A stretch of 64,000 bases of DNA. Source: Psychrobacillus lasiicapitis (GTDB lineage Bacteria > Bacillota > Bacilli > Bacillales_A > Planococcaceae). Each line of letters opens with the position of its first letter. Position 1 is the stretch's first letter. Shown here piece by piece: positions 1 to 7,476 of this stretch. A program made the position numbers and the translations under genes. The notes below the pieces were generated by a model. That model did not search any database. It was not told where the DNA came from and saw nothing but the letters and a program-made list of their open reading frames with translations. Location of the stretch: the NCBI RefSeq assembly GCF_006861795.1, contig NZ_VDGH01000009.1:1-64000 (forward strand), read 5' to 3'.

Positions 1-5
1 TCATC

Positions 6-122
<117 letters not shown>

Positions 123-130
123 AAATAAAA

Positions 131-168
131 AAGTCGTTACCGAGTTAATCGGTAACGACTTTTTTTTT
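131..168 (+). terminator. rRNA operon terminator
   Basis: A perfect 12-bp stem (131-142 with 150-161) with a 7-base loop is followed by a run of nine T. It lies 9 bases after the 5S gene and ends the rRNA operon. Confidence 0.95.
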
Positions 169-335
169 ATGTTCTTTTAAAAAAAACAGCCATATACAAG
201 CTTACATAAAAACGACATTTCCCAGGAAATAACGACAGTTTTCTTCAATAAAAACAAGCAAAATTGAATTGTGATATCTAATTACGTTTTAATAATATGC
301 TTAATTTCTTCATTCAGTAGTGGATCTTAGGATAA

Positions 336-463
336 GATTGTCTAGGTTTCATATTGAATTGTCAAACTCTAAGAAGTGATTGTCCAGACTTCAGATAATA
401 TTGTCCAAGTTTGGCGAAAAATCGTCTAGGATTCGCATTAGATTGTCCAAGTTATTCCGATAA
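336..463. repeat. Six-unit 21-bp tandem repeat array (ATTGTCCA type)
   Basis: The core ATTGTCCA, or a variant (ATTGTCTA, ATTGTCAA, ATCGTCTA), starts at 337, 358, 379, 400, 421 and 442, so the spacing is exactly 21 bp every time. The bases between cores are only loosely conserved. The array fills the otherwise gene-free stretch between the rRNA operon and the convergent VOC gene (180-568), where nothing else was recognised. No reading frame with a start runs through it. Confidence 0.8.
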
Positions 464-547
464 TAGGAATACCCTCTGACTTCCAGATAAAATGGGATAA
501 TCTAAAGAATAATCGATCGGCTCAATAAAAAGTCTACTTATAAAAAA

Positions 548-566
548 ATCCCCTATTAAAGGAGAT
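548..566 (-). terminator. Terminator of the VOC gene
   Basis: Read on the minus strand, ATCTCC (561-566) pairs with GGGGAT (548-553) with one wobble, then a run of T follows. It starts 2 bases after the stop codon of the VOC gene. Confidence 0.7.
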
Positions 567-568
567 CC

Positions 569-928
569 TTAACTAGTTATTTCACACATTAAAGCGTGGG
601 TGTTACCTTCAGTGTCTTTGAAAAATGCCATCCAAGTTTCGGTATTCTCCATTTTAGCGACCATATGTGGCTCGTCTATGAATATTGCTCCTGCATCTTT
701 CATTCGAGCTACTTCTGTTTGTAAATTATCTACTTTAAAATACAATACAGAACTTGGGTGGTCAAATTCTTCTGATTCCGGCTTACTTAATAATAATCTT
801 GTATCTTCACACTGGAAAAACGCTAATCCATTCTTTTTGAATAATAAAGGTAATCCTAATACATCTCGATAAAACTCGACAGCTCGTTCCACGTTTTCTA
901 CATTAACTGCAATTTGTCCAATCTTCAT
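569..928 (-). CDS. VOC (glyoxalase/bleomycin-resistance) family protein
   Basis: A 119-residue single-domain protein of the vicinal oxygen chelate superfamily. It opens with KIGQIAVNVENVERAVEFYR, the usual first beta-alpha unit, followed by a short linker and the typical FFKDTEGNTHALM end of the second beta-alpha-beta-beta-beta repeat. Length is normal for the family. Members are lyases, dioxygenases or binding proteins in the cytoplasm, and the substrate cannot be read from the sequence. The start is ATG with a GGAGG site about 7 bases upstream. It is monocistronic, with its own terminator, and is divergent from the AraC gene. Confidence 0.85.
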   Translation of the reverse strand: MKIGQIAVNVENVERAVEFYRDVLGLPLLFKKNGLAFFQCEDTRLLLSKPESEEFDHPSSVLYFKVDNLQTEVARMKDAGAIFIDEPHMVAKMENTETWMAFFKDTEGNTHALMCEITS

Positions 929-1075
929 CTATAATACCTCCACTTCCTTATACAAATTCTCTATAAGCTAGAAAAATCCTTTATACTACTTATATAAATT
1001 GAAAGTTTCGCAAAAAATATCAAAATAAAAATACATAGAACAATTAAGATAAGTATAGAGGAGGTGCATGAGCCA

Positions 1076-1951
1076 GTGAATATTATTCAAGAGACAGTGA
1101 ACTGGTTAGAAACAAAGATAGACAAGTCCATAAAAAATGAAGAAATTGTTCAATTTACAGGATATTCATTTTATCATTTTCACCGTTTGTTTCAAGAGCA
1201 TGTTGGCATGTCACTTCATGAATATGTACGACAAAGAAGGATAACGAGTGCAGCAACCAAACTTATTTACAGTGATACTCGAATATTGGACATTGCATTT
1301 AGTTATCAGTTTGAATCACAGGAGTCTTTTACAAGAGCTTTTCGCAAGGTATATGGATTACCGCCAGGAAAGTATCGAAGGCTCATGAGGACCTTGTTGG
1401 AAGAAGAAAATCAGCAGGAGGTAGAGAAGATGGAAGGTTGGTTTTTAAGTGGTACGAATAGTGAACGTTATGAAATAAGTAGAGATTTTGAAAATGTTCT
1501 GAAGGGTAATGCATCTGGGCAATTACGTTCTAAAGGACAAATTTCAAAAGAAGATTTCGGTACCGTTATGCAGCAGTTCAACGCAAAAGAATGGCTTGGT
1601 AAGCGCGTGAAGTTGTCCTGTTTTATCCAAACGAAGGATGTGGAGAATTCTGCAGGATTATGGATGAGGGTAGATGGAAAAGACGGGGACACTTTACAAT
1701 TTGATAATATGCAAGATCGTCCTATTATAGGTACGACTGGTTGGAATCATTATTGGGTCGTATTAGATGTTCCAGTAAATGCAGGTGCAATCTATTTCGG
1801 TGTAATGCTTCAAGGGGCTGGAAAGGTATGGATGGATGAATTTACTTTCTTCGAAGTAGATGAAAAAACACCTTCAACCAACATGATGATGCCAGAAAAT
1901 ATGCCAAATAAGCCAGTTAACTTGAATTTTGAGCTGGAGTTTGAAATGTAG
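1076..1951 (+). CDS. AraC-family regulator with C-terminal jelly-roll-like domain
   Basis: About 291 residues. The AraC double helix-turn-helix is at the N-terminus (about residues 5-100; motifs YSFYHFHRLFQ and the second-HTH signature FTRAFRKVYGLPPGKYRR). A linker follows, and then a beta-rich C-terminal region (about 140-270) ending with GKVWMDEFTFFEVD, which resembles carbohydrate-binding-like jelly-roll domains. The order is the reverse of classic AraC, as in Rob/SoxS-type fused regulators, so the C-terminal part is probably the ligand sensor. GTG at 1076 is preferred because AGGAGG ends 11 bases before it; the in-frame GTG at 1064 overlaps that site. It is directly followed by a small membrane ORF. 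Target genes are unknown. Confidence 0.8.
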   Translation: MNIIQETVNWLETKIDKSIKNEEIVQFTGYSFYHFHRLFQEHVGMSLHEYVRQRRITSAATKLIYSDTRILDIAFSYQFESQESFTRAFRKVYGLPPGKYRRLMRTLLEEENQQEVEKMEGWFLSGTNSERYEISRDFENVLKGNASGQLRSKGQISKEDFGTVMQQFNAKEWLGKRVKLSCFIQTKDVENSAGLWMRVDGKDGDTLQFDNMQDRPIIGTTGWNHYWVVLDVPVNAGAIYFGVMLQGAGKVWMDEFTFFEVDEKTPSTNMMMPENMPNKPVNLNFELEFEM

Positions 1952-2089
1952 ATGAGTAGCAGGACAATAAGCATTGTTGGAGTAGCTCTTACTGTAATGA
2001 TTTTTGTGCTGATCATAGCTTTGAAATTTTTCTTAGGAAATAGGATTTACCTTTGGATAAAAGATATTTTAAACATTATAAATGTGTAA
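1952..2089 (+). CDS. Small single-pass membrane protein (45 aa)
   Basis: An ATG directly abuts the TAG stop of the AraC gene, and a GGAG lies about 12 bases upstream inside that gene, so translation is probably coupled. The 45-residue product has a polar start (MSSRTIS), a hydrophobic stretch of about 20 residues (IVGVALTVMIFVLIIAL) and a basic/aromatic tail, which fits a single membrane helix. No family is recognised. A palindrome that could end transcription lies 43 bases downstream. Confidence 0.45.
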   Translation: MSSRTISIVGVALTVMIFVLIIALKFFLGNRIYLWIKDILNIINV

Positions 2090-2131
2090 AGATCCAGGCC
2101 ATTTAGGGTTAACTATATATTATTAAAAATT

Positions 2132-2158
2132 GCCGCATTCATATGAATGTGGCTCTTT
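2132..2158 (+). terminator. Palindromic terminator-like hairpin
   Basis: A 22-base near-perfect palindrome (GCCGCATTCAT paired with ATGAATGTGGC, 2132-2153) is followed by a short T-rich stretch. It probably ends the AraC/small-protein transcript, though the T run is weak and an operator role before the GntR gene is possible. Confidence 0.5.
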
Positions 2159-2248
2159 GTATTAAACAGAATAGACTTTTTTATTAATTTAATATATACT
2201 ACATTACAACACTAATGCACTGATTAAGATTAAAAGGAGGACAGCTAA

Positions 2249-2623
2249 TTGGATTTAAATACAGATAGCACGAAACCCATCTATATTCAAATAGCGGAAT
2301 GGATAGAAAATGAAATAATTGCCGACCGATTTCTTAGCGATGAAAAAGTATACTCGCAATATCAATTAGCAGAGCTCTTTAACATAAACCCCGCTACAGC
2401 AGCAAAGGGATTGACGATACTTGTAGAAGAACAAATTTTATATAAGAAAAGAGGATTAGGCATGTTCGTAGCCCCAGAAGCGAAAAACATGGTTCTTGAA
2501 AAGCGACGGAGCGAAACATTAACACGAATGGCAAGAGAGCTTGTTTTAGAAGCAAGACGGCTTTCTGTGACAGAAGAGGAACTAATTCAGCTAATAAAGA
2601 AATGTGAGGGGGAACAAAAGTGA
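2249..2623 (+). CDS. GntR-family regulator (YtrA type)
   Basis: 124 residues: a winged helix of the GntR type (about residues 8-75; TKPIYIQIAEWIENEI and the YQLAELFNINPATAAKGL recognition region) followed by a short helical tail of about 45 residues. That short tail is typical of the YtrA subfamily, which usually represses an adjacent ABC exporter operon and is relieved by cell-envelope stress or antibiotics. The start is TTG after AAAGGAGG with a spacing of 8. It overlaps the next gene by 4 bases and heads a four-gene operon. Confidence 0.9.
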   Translation: MDLNTDSTKPIYIQIAEWIENEIIADRFLSDEKVYSQYQLAELFNINPATAAKGLTILVEEQILYKKRGLGMFVAPEAKNMVLEKRRSETLTRMARELVLEARRLSVTEEELIQLIKKCEGEQK

Positions 2624-3498
2624 CGGTTATAGATTGCCAAAATCTAAAAAAGCGTTATAAGCGATTGAATGCACTTGAAGATATTACATTTCAGTTAGAA
2701 GAGAAAAAAATTACCGGGTTAATCGGGCGTAATGGTGCTGGAAAAACGACATTGTTAAAAATCTTAGCTGGTTTTATTAGAAAAAGTGCTGGGGATGTTC
2801 AAGTGTTTTCGAACAACCCATTTAACAATTTGCGTGTATCAGCCAACAGTATTTTAGTAGATGATCAAATGAGCTTTCCGGATTCCTTAACGTTGGCAGA
2901 TATATTAGAAGTAGCACCGGAATTTTATAAAAGATGGGATACGGAGCTTGCGAATAATTTATTTAAGTATTTTAGATTGAATCCAAAACAATTGCATTCT
3001 AGATTGTCTAAAGGTAATAGGGCAACGTTTAATATGATATTTGGGTTGGCAACACGTTGTGAGTTAACGATGTTTGATGAACCCACCAATGGGATGGATG
3101 AAGCGGTTCGAACAGATTTTTATCGTGCGCTACTGAAAGATTATATAGCGCATCCCCGCTCGATATTGATTTCTAGCCATCATCTAGCTGAGATGGAACA
3201 TTTATTGGAGGATATTTTATTAATTCATAAAGGAAAGGTTGTTCTTCATCAATCACTAGAGGAAGTTAAAGAGTATGCAGTTAAGCTTCAAGGAACGACT
3301 GATTTAGTAGAAAAGTTGACTGATGGGAAGGAAATTCTTCATGCAAAGCAATTAGACAGTCAGCGGAAGTATGTAGTGATTAGAAAGGAAGACGTACCGG
3401 CACTAGAGGGAGTGACGATTCATCCAGTGGCTGCTAGTGAGGTTTGCATGTATGTGACGAGTGATCGGAAAGGGGGAATCGATGATGTTTTTATGTAA
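2620..3498 (+). CDS. ABC transporter ATP-binding protein
   Basis: 292 residues. The nucleotide-binding domain has Walker A GRNGAGKTT (about residues 36-44), a signature motif altered to LSKGNRAT (the usual form is LSGGQ), Walker B with LTMFDEPTNGMD, and a switch histidine (SSHH). About 70 C-terminal residues beyond the NBD are typical of YtrB-like ATPases. It works with the following permease at the cytoplasmic membrane. The start is GTG, overlapping the GntR stop (GTGA). The substrate is unknown; the GntR/ABC pairing suggests peptide or antibiotic export or resistance. Confidence 0.88.
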   Translation: MTVIDCQNLKKRYKRLNALEDITFQLEEKKITGLIGRNGAGKTTLLKILAGFIRKSAGDVQVFSNNPFNNLRVSANSILVDDQMSFPDSLTLADILEVAPEFYKRWDTELANNLFKYFRLNPKQLHSRLSKGNRATFNMIFGLATRCELTMFDEPTNGMDEAVRTDFYRALLKDYIAHPRSILISSHHLAEMEHLLEDILLIHKGKVVLHQSLEEVKEYAVKLQGTTDLVEKLTDGKEILHAKQLDSQRKYVVIRKEDVPALEGVTIHPVAASEVCMYVTSDRKGGIDDVFM

Positions 3499-4216
3499 TA
3501 GCACATTAGGAGAAGTGGTTTGGACGCAAGTGAAGTTTAAGATGAATGCGTATTTGGGTACGCTTGTTTCGCTTATTGTAGTGCAGATACTTGGACTTAT
3601 GCTGTCGATAAATGGAACAAGTTCTATGAGTACGAATTTTAACAATACAGACTTTCAATTTGTTTGGATTACAGCAGATACTGTTATTATATTTGTTTCG
3701 ATTTGGGCCTTATTTTTGGGAAATGTTATTACAACAAAAGGATATCGAAATACCAATTTTTCGTTTGTCACAAATGGTATTAGCAATAATTTATCCAATA
3801 TTATCGTGCTTATTATAATGAGTGTATTTGCAGGTATAACAACTTTTTTATCTCATTATATTTTACGTATCGTGGTACCTTTTTTTAACGATGTAGGTTA
3901 TGTGAGAAGTGGTAGCATTATAGATGATCCGCTTAGTTCGATTACCAGTATGGGGTTAATGGTAAGTCTGATCCTAATGATTTCTGCAGGAGGATATTTA
4001 TGGGGAACACTCGTTTATATTCATAGGGCGTATATGTTTTTGTTAATCGTTTTGATTATTGCATTACCTGCTACGAAGACGGGTCAAATGATTCTTCGAT
4101 TTATATTTGCTGATAATATGTCTTTATTCGTTTTGAATGTCAAATTTGTTTGTTTAGCCATTATTTTCTTTGTACTAGCGATGCTTTGCTCTAATCGATT
4201 GGAGGTCAGACGATGA
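3482..4216 (+). CDS. ABC transporter permease subunit
   Basis: About 244 residues with six predicted membrane helices, the first near residues 20-45 (YLGTLVSLIVVQILGLML) and the last ending just before the C-terminal basic tail NRLEVRR. It is the membrane partner of the preceding ATPase. ATG at 3482 is chosen because AAGGGGGAA lies 6 bases upstream; this overlaps the ATPase gene by 17 bases. An in-frame start further upstream (3461) would lie before that site. Confidence 0.8.
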   Translation: MMFLCNSTLGEVVWTQVKFKMNAYLGTLVSLIVVQILGLMLSINGTSSMSTNFNNTDFQFVWITADTVIIFVSIWALFLGNVITTKGYRNTNFSFVTNGISNNLSNIIVLIIMSVFAGITTFLSHYILRIVVPFFNDVGYVRSGSIIDDPLSSITSMGLMVSLILMISAGGYLWGTLVYIHRAYMFLLIVLIIALPATKTGQMILRFIFADNMSLFVLNVKFVCLAIIFFVLAMLCSNRLEVRR

Positions 4217-4905
4217 GTAACTTTGGTATTTTATCCATTTTGCCTATACTCGGTTTACTTTTTATTATATGGCGGTTACTTCGGCTGACAAAGAGCACAT
4301 CGAATCGTATCAATTGGGCACAGCGATCGAATAAGTGGATACTTTGTATTTATGTAGGTGTTCTTTTATTGGCAGTTGTTGTGTATGAAGCCATTCAAGC
4401 AGATGGGGAAAAAGTTTATACTCAAAAAGAATATGCAACCTTTATAGATGAAAATAATGTATTTCAGCAAGCTTTTGAAAAAAATGAGGAAAGTAAATTT
4501 GATCCAAAATTTTTGATAGAAGAATGGAAACAACAAATAGAAGGAGATACATTGGAAGTAATTTTAAACGGCTCTAATGTACGAATGAACATCGAATGGA
4601 CGAACTCAAAAGAACAATTGGTGGAAGCCAAAATGTATAAAACATATTCATACATGGGTGGTATAAATATGGAAAAGGAAATTCCATTACCCACTCTTGA
4701 AGTAAAAGACAATCAAATAATATTGACAGCCATTCCTCAGAAAGAAAGAACATACTATCGTTTTACAAATGAACTAACTTTCTTTTCAACTGTTAATAAC
4801 TTAGATTCATGGGAACAGAGACGTGTTATCGGTCACACATACATTTACTTAAAAGTCCCAAAACATATAAATGTGATTGATAAAGATGGATTACAATTTT
4901 ACTAA
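4213..4905 (+). CDS. Two-helix membrane-anchored protein of unknown function
   Basis: 230 residues. Helix 1 is at about residues 3-22 and helix 2 at about 42-60 (WILCIYVGVLLLAVVVY). A soluble domain of about 165 residues follows, mostly polar with alternating beta-like segments, and is predicted to face outside. It overlaps the permease by an ATGA junction, so it is translated with it and is likely a partner or sensor of the ABC exporter. No family is recognised. A strong terminator follows. Confidence 0.7.
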   Translation: MSNFGILSILPILGLLFIIWRLLRLTKSTSNRINWAQRSNKWILCIYVGVLLLAVVVYEAIQADGEKVYTQKEYATFIDENNVFQQAFEKNEESKFDPKFLIEEWKQQIEGDTLEVILNGSNVRMNIEWTNSKEQLVEAKMYKTYSYMGGINMEKEIPLPTLEVKDNQIILTAIPQKERTYYRFTNELTFFSTVNNLDSWEQRRVIGHTYIYLKVPKHINVIDKDGLQFY

Positions 4906-4909
4906 ACAA

Positions 4910-4936
4910 AAGTGCCTCCTGGAACGAGGCACTTTT
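4910..4936 (+). terminator. Terminator of the GntR/ABC operon
   Basis: A 9-bp perfect stem (AAGTGCCTC, 4910-4918, with 4926-4934) is followed by T residues. Its T-tract is interrupted by the structured repeat that starts at 4939; without that insert it would read TTTTATTTTAG. Confidence 0.9.
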
Positions 4937-5089
4937 ATCCCGCATTAACGGGCAGTAAGACTCCCATTTCAAGATTAAAGAAAAGCGAAAAGATAAGTGG
5001 GAGATCAACTGCCCGTAAAAGCCCGATTGGTTCAACTAACAAACAGTGGGGGATGAAGATAACCCCCACTGATTGAAGTTTCACTTTAT
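4934..5089 (+). repeat. Structured dispersed element, copy A
   Basis: The element (4939-5084, 146 bp) starts CCCGCATTAACGGGCAGT and ends CTGATTGAAGTTTCAC. It is flanked on both sides by TTTAT (4934-4938 and 5085-5089). It can fold: GGGCAGT pairs with ACTGCCC around an inner CTCCCATTT/AAGTGGGAG stem, and GTGGGGG pairs with CCCCCAC near the right end. Copies B (6256-6419) and C (43476-43687, opposite strand) share the ends and the TTTAT flanks. This copy lies between a terminator and the convergent monooxygenase gene, whose TAA stop is inside the right TTTAT. Confidence 0.85.
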
Positions 5090-6228
5090 TTTAGTTTCAC
5101 ATCAAATAAAAATTTCAAACGCCATAACAACAATTTAGAGGGAATAAATGGGAATAAAAAATCACGAGTACTGGCAAGTGAGCGGGAACGAAACTGAGCT
5201 GCTACACCGATTTGCCGAGATAGATTAATCACTTTTGCAGTACGTGCTACCCGCTTTTCTTCGTAGAAGGCAAGTGCTTTCTTTACGTCAGTAAACTCTC
5301 CAAATGCGTTTCCGAGTACAATCGCATCCTCTATTGCTTGTCCTGCGCCTTGTCCCATATTTGGAGTGGTGGCATGAGCAGCGTCCCCGAGTAATACAAT
5401 ACGATCAAAGATAAATTGGCGCAAAGGTTTGATATCGTATATGTCATGGTGAAGAACATGTTCAGGTTGTGTTTCTCTGATTAGTTCTGGTACTACTTTT
5501 GGAAAATCTTTAAATAGGTTAGCGATTTCATTACTTTCGATATGTTGATAAAACAAATCCTTTTCTCGGGCATTGATACATGCGAACCAATAGACTCGTT
5601 CATCCTTCATCGGAGCCATACCGAATCGACCGGTCGTGGACCAAATTTCAGTAGATGTAAACTCGTCTACTTTTCCTCTGTTTTCTGTGATCCCACGCCA
5701 GCATGTATAGCCGGAATAGCGCGGTTCGGAATTCGGAACAAGTTTTTTACGAATAGGCGAGTGAATGCCATCCGCGGCAATAAGTAAGTCTACAGTAACT
5801 TCTGTTTCATCTTCAAAATAAGTGGTCACCTGGTCTCCATTTTGGACCACATTTACGCATTTTTTATTGTAATGAACCGTATTTGGTTCGAGTGCTTCTA
5901 GAAATGTACGATGCAAGTCGGCTCGATGAATAGTAATATTCTCTTGTCCAAATCGTTCTTTAAGTAAAGAGAAGTCAATGGAATTTAGTATCCGGCCTTT
6001 ATCATTCAGAAAAACTTGATTGTGCAAAACGTTTCCATTTGTAAAAACTTTTTCACCGACACCAATATTCATAAGTGCCTGCATGGCATTCGATCCAATT
6101 CCTATACCTGCACCAACGGGTTGAAATGTGGATGCTGCTTCGTATACATTGACGGAAAACCCTTGTTTTTGTAAAGTTACGGCAGCGCAAAGTCCTCCAA
6201 TTCCACCACCGATAATTGCAATTTCCAT
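5086..6228 (-). CDS. FAD-dependent monooxygenase (salicylate/PHBH-type)
   Basis: 380 residues of the class A flavoprotein monooxygenase family. The N-terminal Rossmann motif GGGIGG binds the FAD ADP part, DGIHSPIR (about residue 155) is the DG motif, and GDAAHATTPNMGQGAGQAIEDA (about 280-300) is the GD motif contacting FAD and the active site. Relatives hydroxylate aromatic or polyene substrates using NAD(P)H; the substrate is unknown. ATG at 6226-6228 is chosen because AAGGAG lies 8 bases upstream. An upstream in-frame extension would be coded by the right-hand repeat copy and is not real. It is monocistronic. Confidence 0.88.
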   Translation of the reverse strand: MEIAIIGGGIGGLCAAVTLQKQGFSVNVYEAASTFQPVGAGIGIGSNAMQALMNIGVGEKVFTNGNVLHNQVFLNDKGRILNSIDFSLLKERFGQENITIHRADLHRTFLEALEPNTVHYNKKCVNVVQNGDQVTTYFEDETEVTVDLLIAADGIHSPIRKKLVPNSEPRYSGYTCWRGITENRGKVDEFTSTEIWSTTGRFGMAPMKDERVYWFACINAREKDLFYQHIESNEIANLFKDFPKVVPELIRETQPEHVLHHDIYDIKPLRQFIFDRIVLLGDAAHATTPNMGQGAGQAIEDAIVLGNAFGEFTDVKKALAFYEEKRVARTAKVINLSRQIGVAAQFRSRSLASTRDFLFPFIPSKLLLWRLKFLFDVKLK

Positions 6229-6255
6229 AACCCTCAGCTCCTTCTGTATGATTAC

Positions 6256-6419
6256 TTTATCCCGCATTAACGGGCAGTAAGACTCCCACTACAAGATTTA
6301 AGAAAAGCGAAAAGATAAATGGGGGAAAGCGGACTAGATGCGCGACGTCTATGTCGCAACGTCCGCACTAGCACGTCCTATGCGTTGGAAAAACCCCACT
6401 GATTGAAGTTTCACTTTAT
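6256..6419 (+). repeat. Structured dispersed element, copy B (with cassette)
   Basis: The element (6261-6414) has the same ends as copy A and is flanked by TTTAT at 6256-6260 and 6415-6419. It keeps the CCCGCATTAACGGGCAGT start but lacks A's middle (the ACTGCCC arm). Where A has a short hairpin loop it carries a cassette (about 6329-6388) containing GCGACGTCTATGTCGC. It lies in the divergent promoter region between the monooxygenase and the GNAT gene. Confidence 0.85.
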
Positions 6420-6475
6420 CAGATTATAAAGACTACTTGTGTTATGCTAATATAAAACCAATAATTGGGGGAATT

Positions 6476-7459
6476 ATGGTGATAAAACTTGTAGCATATG
6501 ATGAAAAATTTCGAACTGCATTAGAAGATTATCCATTAACTGAAGAACAATTAGGATTTACTGGGCATCCACTTGAGCTATTAGAACGTTGCATTAACAT
6601 CTCCACATATACGCCTATAATTATACTGGAAGAGGAACAAGTTGCAGGATTTTTTGTACTAGATACGGGGGATGATAAATTCCATTACACCGATCAGCAA
6701 GATAGCATTTTACTTAGAGGATACTCGATTCATCCTGAATATCAAGGTCGAGGCATTGCTAAGTCATCGTTGGGTCTCCTTTCACCCTATATAAATGAAC
6801 ATTTTCCTCAAATAAAACAAATCGTACTAGGTGTTAATGAAGCGAATAAAGCAGCACAGTCTCTCTATATAAAAGCAGGATTTATAGATGAAGGAAAAAG
6901 ATTCATGGGAAGATCGGGTATACAGATTGCAATGTGCTTAAAGCTAGATAAATTAATAATCCGACAAGCACTTCCTGGAGATGAACAAGGTATTGTGAAT
7001 GTGTGTGTGGCTGCTCAGTGGAATACATATAAAGAGCTGTACACTACAGAATACATAGAAAGAATTATTGAAAAATACTATACAACAGCACGAATCCAAG
7101 AGGAAATCATAGCTACAAGTCTTGAGTGGAATGGATATTACGTTGCTTTATTAAACGATCAAATTGTCGGTGCAATAGGCGGGGGAGTAGACGAGGGAAG
7201 TATAGGAGAGATTTATGTACTTTATTTAGATCCTAAAAAACGGGGACAAGGTATCGGTACAAAGTTACTTCATTATTTTACCGATATTCAGCGTATACAA
7301 TACAAAGCAAAAGAACAATGGGTGTCTGTTGCAAAAGGAAATAATCTCGCTATACCTTTTTATGAAGCACGAGGATTCATTTTTCAACTGGAAAAACAGG
7401 CTTATGATAGCAATGTTGTAGACAACGTTAGCTCATTGCGTTACAAACGATTGATATAG
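6476..7459 (+). CDS. Tandem GNAT acetyltransferase
   Basis: About 327 residues with two GNAT domains. The first (about 1-150) has the acetyl-CoA loop region HPEYQGRGIAKSSL and the C-terminal NEANKAAQSLYIKAGF. The second (about 155-325) has LDPKKRGQGIGTKLL and AKGNNLAIPFYEARGF. Both contain the R/Q-x-x-G-x-G/A pyrophosphate-binding motif, so both may be active. Substrates are unknown. ATG at 6476 has GGGGGA about 6 bases upstream; an in-frame extension upstream has no site. Confidence 0.85.
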   Translation: MVIKLVAYDEKFRTALEDYPLTEEQLGFTGHPLELLERCINISTYTPIIILEEEQVAGFFVLDTGDDKFHYTDQQDSILLRGYSIHPEYQGRGIAKSSLGLLSPYINEHFPQIKQIVLGVNEANKAAQSLYIKAGFIDEGKRFMGRSGIQIAMCLKLDKLIIRQALPGDEQGIVNVCVAAQWNTYKELYTTEYIERIIEKYYTTARIQEEIIATSLEWNGYYVALLNDQIVGAIGGGVDEGSIGEIYVLYLDPKKRGQGIGTKLLHYFTDIQRIQYKAKEQWVSVAKGNNLAIPFYEARGFIFQLEKQAYDSNVVDNVSSLRYKRLI

Positions 7460-7476
7460 CCCCCTGTAAGAGGGGG
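7460..7476. terminator. Shared hairpin between convergent genes
   Basis: CCCCCT pairs with AGGGGG around a 5-base loop, filling the 17 bases between the GNAT stop and the stop of the convergent sugar dehydrogenase gene. No long T run follows on the plus strand, so termination strength is uncertain. Confidence 0.5.

Noticed and set aside
6229-6267. N-terminal extension of the FAD monooxygenase
   Set aside because: It is coded by the end of repeat copy B, and the ribosome site lies downstream of it, before ATG 6226-6228.
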